Assembly: GCF_947493425.1 (NCBI RefSeq)
Contig: NZ_CANLRP010000013.1
Location: 22,011 to 86,010 of the forward strand
Direction of reading: 5' to 3'
Length of the DNA: 64,000 nt
Source of the DNA: an uncultured Microscilla sp.
Lineage (GTDB): Bacteria > Bacteroidota > Bacteroidia > Cytophagales > Microscillaceae
Both the position numbers and the translations under genes were made by a program. Below are positions 35,295 through 44,690 of this stretch, piece by piece; position 1 is the first letter of the stretch; every line of letters starts with the position of its first letter. Under the pieces are notes generated by a model. It had not been told where the DNA came from. It made no database searches and was given only the letters and a program-made list of their open reading frames with translations.

Positions 35295-35982
35295 CCAATA
35301 TCGCTTTGGCTATTGCCAAATCTTCGGGGGTAGTAATTTTAATATTTTGGTACGATCCATTGATAAGGTGGACTGCGTGCCCGGCTTTCTCAAATACACT
35401 GGCGTCATCGGTCAGCTCAGGCGTTTCTTCTATTTCGTAAGCTGCTTTAATGGCGTTTACCCTAAAAGCCTGAGGGGTTTGCATTAGCCTGAAATTATCC
35501 CGGTTGATTGCCTTGGTGCCACCATCTGGTTGCACCTCACGAATAGAATCTTTAAGATCTACTGAGGCAATAGCACAGCCATTGTTAGACGCTTCTACGT
35601 GGCTGAGTGCAATGGTTTTGACAGCTACCAACGGACGAACTCCGTCATGAATAGCTACTGTGCTTTGCATACCAGGAGCTACATCGTCAGCATCGGCCTC
35701 AATAGCAGCCAACCCTTTCTTTACCGATTGAAAACGTGTTTTGCCACCTGCTACAATCTTATAGTCATAGTCAAAGCTGTGTTGACTCACGAGGTGTTTC
35801 CAGTAATCTATTTCGTCTTTGGGCAATACCAAGACAATTTTGATCAGGGGCGAAAAAAGGTAAAACCTTGAAATGGTATGCATCAAGATTGGCTTTCCAA
35901 GAATTTCGAGGAATTGTTTAGGAGTATCATTGTTCATACGGGTTCCGCTGCCACCCGCTACTATGAGTGCATATTTTGCCAT
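35278..35982 (-). CDS. ispD: 2-C-methyl-D-erythritol 4-phosphate cytidylyltransferase
   Basis: A 234-residue enzyme that joins CTP to MEP in the non-mevalonate isoprenoid pathway. The CTP-binding start is LIVAGGSGTRMNNDTPKQFL, followed by VAGGKTRFQSVKKGL and VAIHDGVRPLV, both characteristic, and a closing NIKITTPEDLAIAK. The start at 35982 is chosen because the family begins MAKYALIVAGG; upstream codons to 36069 are unlike it. The small zinc protein overlaps its 3' end. Confidence 0.95.
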   Translation of the reverse strand: MAKYALIVAGGSGTRMNNDTPKQFLEILGKPILMHTISRFYLFSPLIKIVLVLPKDEIDYWKHLVSQHSFDYDYKIVAGGKTRFQSVKKGLAAIEADADDVAPGMQSTVAIHDGVRPLVAVKTIALSHVEASNNGCAIASVDLKDSIREVQPDGGTKAINRDNFRLMQTPQAFRVNAIKAAYEIEETPELTDDASVFEKAGHAVHLINGSYQNIKITTPEDLAIAKAILDESRK

Positions 35983-36160
35983 AACTTCCAGAGATAGTTC
36001 AAAACATTTTTCAAAAGATAACGAAGGAATGGTGGAAAAATGAATACTTGCTTTTCCACTACTCCTCAAAGCAAATACAGGTAACCCTGGCTACTTTTGC
36101 TTGACCTATAAAGGTTGAAAAAATACGCTCAATATACAATGACTTGTAAATATTATTATA

Positions 36161-36192
36161 AAAAAAAGTGATTGGAATCTCCAATCACTTTT
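36161..36192 (-). terminator. Isolated hairpin with strong minus-strand T run
   Basis: A 13-bp stem (36164-36176 with 36180-36192, loop of three) is followed on the minus strand by seven or eight T residues. On the plus strand the tail is TTTTATT. No annotated gene ends here: ispD begins 180 bp beyond it. It could end an unannotated minus-strand transcript (small RNA). Confidence 0.55.
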
Positions 36193-36414
36193 ATTCATGA
36201 GAACTGTTTTTTCATAATGATTATAGTGTGCATAACATGGTAAAAGCATTTAACTTAAACCCATATCGTTTGATTACTTTCACCTACAAGACACACTTGT
36301 GGCTAAAAAGTAGTAGAGGGAGTAAAGATTTTTTTGTTTTTTTTCAATGCATTTCTTATGGTTTGTTGTAATGTGTTGATTTTTAGTGATTTATGTACCT
36401 AACGGCTCAACAGC

Positions 36415-36422
36415 TATATTTG
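36415..36422 (+). promoter_or_regulatory. -7 box upstream of the dihaem peroxidase
   Basis: TATATTTG, an exact TAnnTTTG match, 155 bases before the start. No clear -33 TTG at the right distance. The surrounding gap of 36070-36576 has no gene that I can see. Confidence 0.42.
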
Positions 36423-36576
36423 ATATATGCCCAAATATTTTTATATTGTTCTCTACTAATACTCAACAGATATAAGGGTTTAAAACACAATGATGCGTCG
36501 AATAGGTTATTATATATACATAGTATTTAAAGTGCCTGTTGACATCATCTCCTTACAAGAAAACGCGCAAATTTTC

Positions 36577-37674
36577 ATGATAAAAATTCGTTTTAAACAT
36601 ATAGGGTTGTTATTCATTATTTTATGTCAAATGTCTTGTCGTAAGGCAGAAGATACTACCCCTGCCAACCCGCCTTTTTCGTTGAACACCCCCGATCACT
36701 TTGGGAATAGCTTTGTAATACCCAACGATAACCCCACTACCCAAGCTGGCGTAGACCTGGGGAAACATTTGTTTTTTGACAAACGTATTTCTTCTACCAA
36801 TCAAGTGTCTTGTGCCTCTTGTCATCAGCCTGCCAAAGCTTTTACTGATGGCAAAGCAGTAAGCACTGGGATAAACGGACGCACTACCAGCCGAAGTGCC
36901 ATGTCGTTGGTCAACTTGCTATGGGTAGATCGTTTGTTTTGGGATGGTCGGTCAAAAACTCTCGAAGAGCAAGCTCTTTTGCCTATACAAGACGAGCGCG
37001 AAATGGGGTTGACTTTGGAAGAACTCACCACAAAATTACAGGCTTTGCCCGAATATGTGACCAGGTTTAAACAAGCGTTTGGCACTGAAACTATCTCGGC
37101 TGACCTGGTGGCAAAAGCCTTGGCGCAATTTCAACGTACTTTGATTTCAGCTGGCTCAAGGTATGATAAAATAGCCAGAGGAGAAGTACAGCCCACTGCC
37201 AGAGAGCAGCGTGCCATTGATTTGTTTTTTACCCATCCAGAGCCTGCTGCGCCTATTCCTTTGCGAGGGGGCAATTGTGGCGATTGTCACGGGGGAAATC
37301 TCACCACTTTGAACACTTTTCATAACAATGGGCTAGAGGTGGTACCTAAAGATTTAGGCTTGGCAGTGGTAACAGGGCAGGCAAGCGATCAGGGCAAAAT
37401 GCGGGCGCCTTCGCTCAGAAATATTGCCCTGACGGCACCTTATATGCACGATGGCAGGTTTAACACCTTGGAAGAAGTGCTGGATCATTACAATGAACAC
37501 ATAAAGGCTGCGCAAAACCTTGATCCTTTGATTACGGCTGCCAGCAACGAAGTGCAAGGCAAAACGCTGGCTTTGACTACACAAGAAAAGGCAGATATTG
37601 TTTTTTTTCTGAAAATGTTGACTGACTCTGCCTTCGTTCAAAATCCAGCTTTTCAAAATCCTTTTGAGCAGTAA
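36577..37674 (+). CDS. Dihaem cytochrome-c peroxidase (MauG/CcpA family)
   Basis: A 365-residue exported protein. The signal segment (HIGLLFIILCQMSC) may be a lipoprotein or cleaved leader. The two haem c sites are CASCH (about residue 77) and CGDCH (about 230). Also seen are the FFDKRIS and SLRNIALTAPYMHDGRFNTL blocks that hold the distal methionine. Such enzymes reduce hydrogen peroxide in the periplasm using cytochrome c, or in the MauG case modify proteins. A start at 36577 is preferred because the leader begins there. The gene lies with two small unknowns downstream. Confidence 0.9.
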   Translation: MIKIRFKHIGLLFIILCQMSCRKAEDTTPANPPFSLNTPDHFGNSFVIPNDNPTTQAGVDLGKHLFFDKRISSTNQVSCASCHQPAKAFTDGKAVSTGINGRTTSRSAMSLVNLLWVDRLFWDGRSKTLEEQALLPIQDEREMGLTLEELTTKLQALPEYVTRFKQAFGTETISADLVAKALAQFQRTLISAGSRYDKIARGEVQPTAREQRAIDLFFTHPEPAAPIPLRGGNCGDCHGGNLTTLNTFHNNGLEVVPKDLGLAVVTGQASDQGKMRAPSLRNIALTAPYMHDGRFNTLEEVLDHYNEHIKAAQNLDPLITAASNEVQGKTLALTTQEKADIVFFLKMLTDSAFVQNPAFQNPFEQ

Positions 37675-37709
37675 AAATATACACAATATTGTACCGAAAA
37701 CTATAGATT

Positions 37710-38162
37710 ATGGAAACACACAAGATTGTTACAAAAAAAGGAATGATTTATTATGATGAGCCTCTGAATGCGTTGGTGGCTTTGTGGAATGACCGATTTA
37801 TGCTGCAGGGCGAATACCGCGAAACTATGGAGCAAGTGCTAGAGTTGATGAAATCTACTGGGGCCTCCAGTTTTATTACCGATGTGCGTACTTCCAAGGT
37901 ACTTTCGCGCGATCAGCAAGAGTATCAAATCAATGAAATGTTTCCAAAGTTTATCAGAGCTGGGCTCAAAAGGTCGGCCTATGTAGTACCCAAAGATGTA
38001 TTTGTACAGTCGGCTATAGGCAGAGCCGAGCAAGAGCTCAGAAAATATGTAGATGTACAAAAGTTTAAAGACTTAGAGTCTGCCAAAGATTGGGTGCGTG
38101 AAGAAAGCATTAGAGAAACTCAAGAGGCAAATAATAAGCCTGAAGGCACCGACACCGAGTAG
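37710..38162 (+). CDS. SpoIIAA/STAS-like small protein
   Basis: A 150-residue soluble protein. The pattern SSFITDVRTSKVLSRDQQEY and the following NEMFPKFIRAGLKRSAYVVP resemble a STAS-like (SpoIIAA-type) fold seen in many Bacteroidetes proteins of unknown role. The end is acidic and disordered (NKPEGTDTE). It starts 36 bp after the peroxidase stop on the same strand; cotranscription is possible. Confidence 0.6.
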   Translation: METHKIVTKKGMIYYDEPLNALVALWNDRFMLQGEYRETMEQVLELMKSTGASSFITDVRTSKVLSRDQQEYQINEMFPKFIRAGLKRSAYVVPKDVFVQSAIGRAEQELRKYVDVQKFKDLESAKDWVREESIRETQEANNKPEGTDTE

Positions 38163-38202
38163 TCAATCACCTGAAAATTAACATCAAAAAAGTGAAAAAC
38201 TT

Positions 38203-38589
38203 ATGTTACATGTAGATAAAAATTTTTTTCTCTCAAAACAACAGGCAGAAGAGTACTTGAATGGTAAAATACTCGCCGTAATTACAGAGTATACCATTTT
38301 TAAATTAGACCTCTTGCGTGACCAGGTAATGTTTAGATGCTTGCTCAATCAACATACATTCAGTGTTTTTTTTGAAGCATTACAAAACGAAATTAATGCG
38401 TCAGACGAAGACTTGCAACAGTTTTTTTTAGATGCCCTTATTACCTACTGTGCCATCAATATAGAAGGAGAAGAAAAACGTGCCTATCCTATAGGCGAAT
38501 TTAATAACAATGATGAACTGCTGGACTGGTTTTTAGTCTGGAAGTCATGCTCAAAAGAAGAGCGCATTGATTTTATCGAAAACACCTAA
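38203..38589 (+). CDS. Unrecognised acidic soluble protein
   Basis: A 128-residue acidic protein, mostly helical by composition (DEDLQQFFLDALITYCAINI). The end has DELLDWFLVWKSCSKEERID. I recognise no family. It follows the STAS-like gene by 41 bp and is followed by a terminator, so the three genes from the peroxidase on may be one unit. Confidence 0.6.
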   Translation: MLHVDKNFFLSKQQAEEYLNGKILAVITEYTIFKLDLLRDQVMFRCLLNQHTFSVFFEALQNEINASDEDLQQFFLDALITYCAINIEGEEKRAYPIGEFNNNDELLDWFLVWKSCSKEERIDFIENT

Positions 38590-38600
38590 TATTTATATCA

Positions 38601-38638
38601 CAGGGTGGGCAAGTATTTATTTACCCGCCCTGTTTTTA
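38601..38638 (+). terminator. Terminator after the peroxidase gene cluster
   Basis: CAGGGTGGG pairs with CCCGCCCTG (one wobble) and is followed by five T residues, 11 bp past the stop. Confidence 0.75.
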
Positions 38639-38640
38639 TT

Positions 38641-38872
38641 AGAGCCTGTTTGGAATTTCGTTTTTGAGAGTTTTTGTGATGAATTTGCTGTCAGGATGCG
38701 TTAAATTTTGAGCCAATAGTTCTGGAATCCCGAACTTGATTCGGGGCAGCGCTATTGGGGATAACCGATGGCTACAGCTTTGCTGTGCCGAGCTCTGCGA
38801 AGCTAAATTTAACAAAATACTGACAGTCAAAGTCGCGCAAGGGTTCCAAAGGATGAAGTCCAAACAAGCTCT
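38641..38872. mobile_element. MITE-like element with AGAGC ends
   Basis: The outer inverted repeats are AGAGCCTGTTTGGA (38641-38654) and TCCAAACAAGCTCT (38859-38872). Inside are the inverted pairs CTGTCAG/CTGACAG and GTTAAATTT/AAATTTAAC. It is flanked by TATT on both sides, a possible 4-bp target duplication. It lies eight bp from the hydratase stop. Lone ends of this type occur at 48710-48725 and 58258-58270. Confidence 0.7.
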
Positions 38873-38880
38873 TATTATTC

Positions 38881-39285
38881 CTAAATACTCCCTTTATTCA
38901 TCAACATTGCTTCGCCGTTCACGGCTTCTTTCCCATCTTCCTTATTTACTATCGATGTACTTATCACTGCCCGGTGTTTTTCGCGGTTTATGTCGGTTAC
39001 TTTAAACACTGCTTCATATTCTTTGTTAACGAACATAGGTCTGCGGAACTCCATGGTTTGCTTCATATAAATGGTGCCTTCACCTGGAAATAGGGTGCCA
39101 AAAACTTTGGAAAAAATGCTGCCAGCAAGAAAGCCGTGCATAATAGGCTGAGAAAAGGGAGTGTTGGCCGCATAGTCTGCATCTAAGTGAAGCGGGTTTT
39201 TGTCTCCGGTAACTTCAGCAAATTTGATTACATCGTCTTGAGTAAAAGAAAAAGAGTGACGGTACTCTTCGTTTTGCTCGATCAT
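38881..39285 (-). CDS. MaoC-like (R)-specific enoyl-CoA hydratase (PhaJ-like)
   Basis: A 134-residue hot-dog-fold protein. The catalytic segment is FAEVTGDKNPLHLDADYAA followed by QPIMHGFLAGS, as in R-specific hydratases. In PhaJ this converts trans-enoyl-CoA from beta-oxidation to (R)-3-hydroxyacyl-CoA for polyester synthesis. The gene is divergent to phaE, 217 bp away, which supports the PhaJ role. The start at 39285 is chosen because the fold begins at MIEQNEEY; the frame is open upstream to 39375. Confidence 0.82.
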   Translation of the reverse strand: MIEQNEEYRHSFSFTQDDVIKFAEVTGDKNPLHLDADYAANTPFSQPIMHGFLAGSIFSKVFGTLFPGEGTIYMKQTMEFRRPMFVNKEYEAVFKVTDINREKHRAVISTSIVNKEDGKEAVNGEAMLMNKGSI

Positions 39286-39465
39286 AAGTTTTTTGTTTGA
39301 GATCAGATAATATTCGTAAAGTACAATACTATGTCTATTTGATTTAAAAATCAACCTTACATGGGATAAATACAATTCACCCTTGTAATAATAGTATCAA
39401 TTATTCAGTATAATAGTTGGTAGAAGTTTTTTTTAGATATTTTTTTTATATTTTGAGCATAATCT

Positions 39466-39473
39466 TACATTTG
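39466..39473 (+). promoter_or_regulatory. -7 box upstream of phaE
   Basis: TACATTTG, an exact -7 consensus match, 29 bases before the phaE start. The -33 element is unclear. Confidence 0.42.
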
Positions 39474-39502
39474 TCTTGCAGACTCACATAAACTCGATTA
39501 CT

Positions 39503-40870
39503 ATGGATAGTACAAAAAATTTCTTTGATGCCTGGGTAAATACCCAAACCCAACTGGTAGATAGCATTGTAGACACCTCTAAAAAAATTCAAGAATCTTT
39601 TAACAAACAAGATGGCGGTAGCCAACAAGCTAGTGATGTGTATTCTAATTGGTTTCATCAACAAAAAGATGCCATGGATACTATGCTTGCTGAGATAAAA
39701 AATAAAGTAGGAGATGTTACTCCTGAATTTTTACAAGAGTGGGTTTCGACACAGCAAAAGTTTACAGAAAACTGGATGACTGTGGTAAAAGAAGCCACCG
39801 AAAATTTTAGCAATGAAAACGCTGGTGACAAGCACTTGGGAAACATCAAAAAGGTGTATGAACAATGGAACAGCATCTATAACCAACTCACCTCGCAGTT
39901 TGGCAAACCCTTTTCTCAATCAAGCTATGTTCCCGGAGATTTTACAAAAGATACTTTTGGTGGGTTTGTAGACAGTTCGCGTGCCTATATCAAGATGTTT
40001 GAAATATGGCAACCCATCCATAAAATGATGCAAAGTAATACCATGGGAGTTGATTCGCTCCACAAAATGGTAGACATGAGCAAGTACCAATCAGTATTTG
40101 ATTCGGTGTTTCATTTTATGAATCCAACCAAAGCCAACATGATTGTAGAGCAAGGGCAAAAAATTGCTGAAATGATCAAAGGCATGACTCAAGGATTGTT
40201 CAATGATCCGATGCAGCAAATTGCCAAGATGATGCCTAATGGATTGATGGATAAGAATTTCAATGTGTTGGCTGATTTGAACTATCAGTTTACCGACCAA
40301 TTCTACAAATTTAGCAATCCTTATTTTACGATGATTCCTCCAAGTCGTGAAAAAGAGATTTTAGCCATTATGATGCGTGTACACGAAAAGCACGTCAAAT
40401 ACTACATCAAGTCGGTAGAAATGCAAAACCTGGTATACGTGACCGGACAAAAATCTATTGAGAAGGTAGTAAAAGACCTGGCAAATCGTATGTCAGAAAG
40501 TACCGACCCTGTTACTTATGATGAGTTTTATAGCCAATGGGTAAACACCCTTGAAGATGATATGATTGAGTTGTTTGCAGGCAATGCTTTCTCTAAAATT
40601 CAAGGAGATTTATTGCAAATAGGCCTACAGATCAAAACCGACCTCGACAAGCAAATGGAACACTACCTGGCGCCATTGCCTGTAGTGCCTCGTTCAGAAG
40701 TAGACGAAATGAACGCAACTATCAAAGAATTGAAAGATAGAGTGCAAAGCTTGGAAAAAGCGTTGGAAACCAAAGCTAAAGCACCCAGAGAAACTGCTAA
40801 GAAAAAACCCGCAGCACAAAAAGCTACTGCAGCCACCAAAAAACCTACGAGTGCGGCAAAATCCACTAAA
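39503..40870 (+). CDS. phaE: Class III PHA synthase subunit PhaE
   Basis: A protein of about 456 residues that activates PhaC on polyester granules. The pattern NFFDAWVNTQTQLVDS at the start and the domain from SREKEILAIMMRVHEK to FYSQWVNTLEDDMIELF are as in PhaE. Most PhaE proteins have 320-370 residues, so this one is long. The extra part is a central insertion and a tail of Lys-Ala-Pro repeats (AKAPRETAKKKPAAQKA), rather like histone H1 or phasins. The stop is 142 bp before phaC with a terminator between, so the pair has separate transcripts. Confidence 0.85.
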
Positions 40871-40898
40871 TAAGTGCGTTTAGCCATCGCAAAACATC

Positions 40899-40932
40899 AA
40901 AGGGGAATTAATTAATGATTCCCCTTTTTTTT
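40899..40932 (+). terminator. Terminator between phaE and phaC
   Basis: AAAGGGGAAT pairs with ATTCCCCTTT and a run of eight T residues follows. Confidence 0.88.
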
Positions 40933-41014
40933 AATATGTTGAGTAAGTGTGCATAATTTATTCGTAATATTACTTGTATTAGTCATAAACAATATTTAAA
41001 CTATCAATACAACA

Positions 41015-42070
41015 ATGGAAAATCAAGTTGGTGACCTATTCCAAAAAATTAATGATACTACCAGCAAACTAGTGAAAGGTTATGAAGTTTTTAATTCGCT
41101 GGATGAGGTACAAATCGGAACAGCTGCTAAAGAGTTGGTATGGTCTAAAGACAAAATAAAGCTTTACCATTATACCAGAGAAGATAAACCTACCTGCAAA
41201 ACCCCTCTTGTAATTTCTTATGCATTGATTAACCGTTATTATATGATGGATCTCCAGCCAGACCGAAGCCTTATTCGCAAGCTGGGTTCATTGGGCATAG
41301 ATATTTATGTAATTGATACTGGTTATCCTACCCGCAATGACCGATATATCACGATGAATGACTACATCAATGTGTATATTGATGGAGCGGTAGATTTTGT
41401 CTGCGAAACCCACAACATAGACAAGGTTAACTTATTGGGTGTATGTCAGGGAGGAACCTTTTCTACGATTTATAGCGCATTGCATCCCGAAAAGGTCAAA
41501 AATCTGATTACGATGGTTACACCTATTGACTTTTCTACCGATGACGGTTTATTGTTTAAATGGTCGCGTGATATGGACGTAGACGCCATTGTAGAGGGGT
41601 TTGGAGGTTTGGTGCCGGGCACTTTCCTTGATATGGGCTTTCAGCAACTTAAGCCTATGCTCAAAGTGCGCAAACAAAAGAATTTGATGGATATGCTAGA
41701 CGATGAGCAAAAAATCATGAACTTTATGCGTATGGAAAAGTGGATCAATGACCAGCCCGACCAGGCAGGCGAAACTTACCGCCAGTTTATCAAAGATTTA
41801 TATCAACAAAACAAATTGGTAAAAGGCGAGTTGGTGGTAGGAGGGGATAAGATAGACCTTAAAAAGCTTACTTCGCCATTGCTTAATATTTATGCGGCGG
41901 CTGACCACTTGGTACCTCCAAGCTCTACCATTCCGTTGAACGACTTGGTAGGATCAAAAGACAAGAAGTTGTATGAGTTTCCGGGCGGACACATTGGAGT
42001 ATTTACCGGACGTCGTTCGCAAAAGGAACTGAGCCCAACCATTGCCGAGTGGTTGAAAGAAAGAGATTAG
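41015..42070 (+). CDS. phaC: Class III polyhydroxyalkanoate synthase subunit PhaC
   Basis: A 351-residue alpha/beta hydrolase-fold synthase that polymerises (R)-3-hydroxyacyl-CoA. The nucleophile motif is LLGVCQGG with cysteine C144 (the lipase-box serine is replaced, as in all PHA synthases). The catalytic aspartate is in YAAADHLVPP and the histidine in FPGGHIGVF. Length fits class III. The phaE subunit and the MaoC hydratase lie directly upstream. A terminator separates it from phaE, so regulation may differ. The gene ends 306 bp before the next one, with a terminator near it. Confidence 0.95.
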   Translation: MENQVGDLFQKINDTTSKLVKGYEVFNSLDEVQIGTAAKELVWSKDKIKLYHYTREDKPTCKTPLVISYALINRYYMMDLQPDRSLIRKLGSLGIDIYVIDTGYPTRNDRYITMNDYINVYIDGAVDFVCETHNIDKVNLLGVCQGGTFSTIYSALHPEKVKNLITMVTPIDFSTDDGLLFKWSRDMDVDAIVEGFGGLVPGTFLDMGFQQLKPMLKVRKQKNLMDMLDDEQKIMNFMRMEKWINDQPDQAGETYRQFIKDLYQQNKLVKGELVVGGDKIDLKKLTSPLLNIYAAADHLVPPSSTIPLNDLVGSKDKKLYEFPGGHIGVFTGRRSQKELSPTIAEWLKERD

Positions 42071-42375
42071 GTAAGCATTTATTATTGCAATACTCCGCAG
42101 TGATTTTAGTCAAAGTTATCAGTTATTTATGAATTTAAAAACTATTTAATTGGGTGTTTAGGCGTAAAACAGAAACCCTTTTAAAAATAAAGTGAGTAAG
42201 CAATCTTAATATACGCCACTGGTTTACAGTATTTAACAAGGTGAACATTTACTCGAATCAGCTATGGACTATCGACTAAATACTATGGACTATTGTTATT
42301 GTCAAATATATTCAAAGCCTCGCAAAATAAATGATTATTTTGTGAGGCTTTTTTTGTGAATAGTTGAGATAACCG
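42071..42375. other. Spacer after phaC
   Basis: AT-rich, no gene. ACTATCGACTAAATACTATGG at 42266 resembles the ATCGACTACGGACTATAG words of the 119-bp array at the right end of the window. A terminator is at its far end. Confidence 0.4.
42314..42355 (+). terminator. Terminator of the phaC transcript
   Basis: AAAGCCTCGCAAAATAA pairs with TTATTTTGTGAGGCTTT and a T run follows. It lies about 245 bp after phaC and 21 bp before the next start. Confidence 0.75.
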
Positions 42376-43227
42376 ATGGAAGTATTAGAAATTGTATTGC
42401 TGATGATAGCCTACAGTGTTATTATTCTTGCCTTATTTATGGAATTGATTTGTTACAAAAGAAACATGGAGTTTATTGAAACAATTTATTTCACAGTGGC
42501 ATTACTTCTCTTAATTATTAGCCTTACGGCAGATGCCTTTTTAGTGCCTGTTCCAGTGACAAACTTCTCTACGTTGTTATGCATGATTTTGATAGGGCTT
42601 ACTACCCCTTTAAATGCATTGGCAGAACGTAAACATAATGTACCACTGAGATATAAAAAACTGCTGGTGGTGGTGTCGATTAGCCTGGCTTTGCTGGTTG
42701 TAGCAGGGTATTTTCTCAATATATTAGATAAACTGCAATATTTGGTGGTAGTGTTTATGGGAAGTGCAGTGGTTTTATCTATGGTTTTGGTCAAAAACAC
42801 CTCTCCCAGATTTCAGGTGGCTCATCAGGAAAAAACAGACCGATACTTTGCCAATATATGGCTTGTTTTTATGCCATTGTTGCTAATGGCTGACTACATC
42901 TCAACACTCAATCATATTGGCACAAAAATAGGCTTTACCTTGCCAGTAGTTTTTATTATGCTGGCGGGCAATAAGTTGTGGAACGACGTAAAACGCTTGT
43001 CGTTGTTTAAACCTGATGTAACAACCAAAGAGCAAAACCTGCGCAACTATGCCTTGACAAAACGTGAGCAAGAAGTAGCTCTACTATTACTCAAAGGACA
43101 CACCTACAAACAAGTAGCAGAGCAGTTATTTATATCTATGCCTACCGTAAAAACCCATGCATCGAATATTTACAAAAAATGTGGAGTCAATAGTAAGACA
43201 GAGCTTGTTGTGCTGATAAGTCATTGA
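42376..43227 (+). CDS. Membrane-embedded LuxR-type transcription regulator
   Basis: A 283-residue protein with about seven membrane helices in residues 1-205 (for example IVLLMIAYSVIILALFMEL). A LuxR DNA-binding domain follows directly (about 218-283), with LTKREQEVALLLLKGHTYKQ and FISMPTVKTHASNIYKK. Membrane-bound LuxR regulators of this kind occur in Bacteroidetes, and the signal and targets are unknown. It is not a two-component regulator because it has no receiver domain. The start at 42376 sits just after a terminator. Confidence 0.8.
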   Translation: MEVLEIVLLMIAYSVIILALFMELICYKRNMEFIETIYFTVALLLLIISLTADAFLVPVPVTNFSTLLCMILIGLTTPLNALAERKHNVPLRYKKLLVVVSISLALLVVAGYFLNILDKLQYLVVVFMGSAVVLSMVLVKNTSPRFQVAHQEKTDRYFANIWLVFMPLLLMADYISTLNHIGTKIGFTLPVVFIMLAGNKLWNDVKRLSLFKPDVTTKEQNLRNYALTKREQEVALLLLKGHTYKQVAEQLFISMPTVKTHASNIYKKCGVNSKTELVVLISH

Positions 43228-43237
43228 TTAACAATGC

Positions 43238-43271
43238 TTTGTTTTGATATAACACCCTACTCATACTTTTG
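43238..43271 (+). promoter_or_regulatory. Promoter of the barrel-like gene
   Basis: TACTTTTG (43264-43271) matches the -7 consensus exactly. TTTG occurs at 43238-43241 and 43243-43246, giving spacers of 22 or 17 bases. Confidence 0.5.
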
Positions 43272-43372
43272 TATGATTTATCAATCAGCCTGTTTTTTCA
43301 TACCAATGCCCGATTGTGTTCATTATTTTTCTTGCACATTATTGCATCATTATCAAAAATGCAACAAAGACA

Positions 43373-44674
43373 ATGAAACAATTATTTTTAATGACCTTGC
43401 TAATGTTTTATTCACTTAAAGCATTGGCTCAGCAAGACACGCTTGTTCCTAAGGCAAACCAAAGACTTGATTTTGCCACTACATACTTTGAGTTGGGGAT
43501 GGGTTTTTCGCCTGCTTTTACTGGCAAACAATTGGTAAATAATCAAAGCATTCCATTTGAGCACTCAGCCTCAGCAAACCCTTACTTCAATTGGGGTGGG
43601 TTTCATTTTTGGGGACATGGAGAGTTTTATGTAAGCTTTCCTCTAGGTCAGTTAGATTTTTCGCCCAATGATAAAAACAAAGCAAAGCTTACGCATTCGG
43701 TAGCCACTGGAGCAAGGTTTTTTCCTTGGAAATACCAACCCAACAAGTTAAGACCTTATGTAGGCGTCAGTTGGTCGGCTTTAGATTTTAAACAAAAAAT
43801 TGAAAATGAAGACAATCCTGTGTTGTCCAAAGACTTTATGTGGGTACCCGAAGCTGGCTTGTTGTATGGCCATGGTAGTTTTTCGTTGAGGGTTGGAGTG
43901 AGCTATTTTCATGACAATAAATGGACTTACCCAGTAAGTAAAACCAGACTGGAAGAAATCACTACGCCCAGGTTTAGAGTGCAAGCAGGCTTGGTTTATT
44001 CTTTTGAAGGAAGTAAAAACAACTCTGCTGAGTTGAATAAAAAGTGGAACAGTTATAAAACTATATCTAAGCCAGGGGCAGGCGCCACTCATTTTGGTGA
44101 TTTTTTTATGGGGGTAGGTCCTTCCACCTCTTTTTCTTTGGCAAAGTCTAACTATAACCAGGCTTTACTTCCTTACCTGAAAAATAAAATGACTTCGGAG
44201 CCTTATTTTGACATTGCTTTGGGGTATCAATTCAACAAGGCAGGTATGTTTTGTGCTTTGTCTTTCCGAAACCCTATATTTACCACTAGTGGCTACGGTA
44301 CTAACCAAACTATTAAAAAAACTTCGTTGGCTGTTGAAGTGAATAAGTTTCTCACCGATTACTCTGGGTTTGTGCCTTATGTGGGGCTCAATGTTGCTTA
44401 CGACCATTTGATGTATACCGAAGAAACCACTCAAGGCAGTAAAAAACAGACCTTTGCGAAAATAGAGCCAGGGTTAACTATAGGTTGGGACATACTGCCA
44501 GGCAAAACAGATGAATATTTGATTTTAAGAACCAATTTGCGTTGGTATCCATTATCTAGCTTTGAGATAGAAGGCAAAAAATTTGATTTTAGCCAACTAG
44601 AGTATAACCTCATTCAGCTAGTGTTTTACCCTGGTAGATACTTAAGGTGGAAGAAAACCAAGACTAAGCGTTGA
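43373..44674 (+). CDS. Outer-membrane beta-barrel protein, unrecognised
   Basis: A 433-residue exported protein with a signal peptide (FLMTLLMFYSLKALAQQ). Repeated strands such as FELGMGFSPAFTGK and YFDIALGYQFNKAGM suggest a barrel. A proline and glycine-rich turn (SKPGAGATHFGDF) appears near residue 235, splitting two similar halves that both begin with a G-x-G-x-S pattern. No named family. I start at 43373 because the signal peptide begins there; the frame is open to 43316. Confidence 0.6.
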   Translation: MKQLFLMTLLMFYSLKALAQQDTLVPKANQRLDFATTYFELGMGFSPAFTGKQLVNNQSIPFEHSASANPYFNWGGFHFWGHGEFYVSFPLGQLDFSPNDKNKAKLTHSVATGARFFPWKYQPNKLRPYVGVSWSALDFKQKIENEDNPVLSKDFMWVPEAGLLYGHGSFSLRVGVSYFHDNKWTYPVSKTRLEEITTPRFRVQAGLVYSFEGSKNNSAELNKKWNSYKTISKPGAGATHFGDFFMGVGPSTSFSLAKSNYNQALLPYLKNKMTSEPYFDIALGYQFNKAGMFCALSFRNPIFTTSGYGTNQTIKKTSLAVEVNKFLTDYSGFVPYVGLNVAYDHLMYTEETTQGSKKQTFAKIEPGLTIGWDILPGKTDEYLILRTNLRWYPLSSFEIEGKKFDFSQLEYNLIQLVFYPGRYLRWKKTKTKR

Positions 44675-44690
44675 TAGTGACATACACGTT

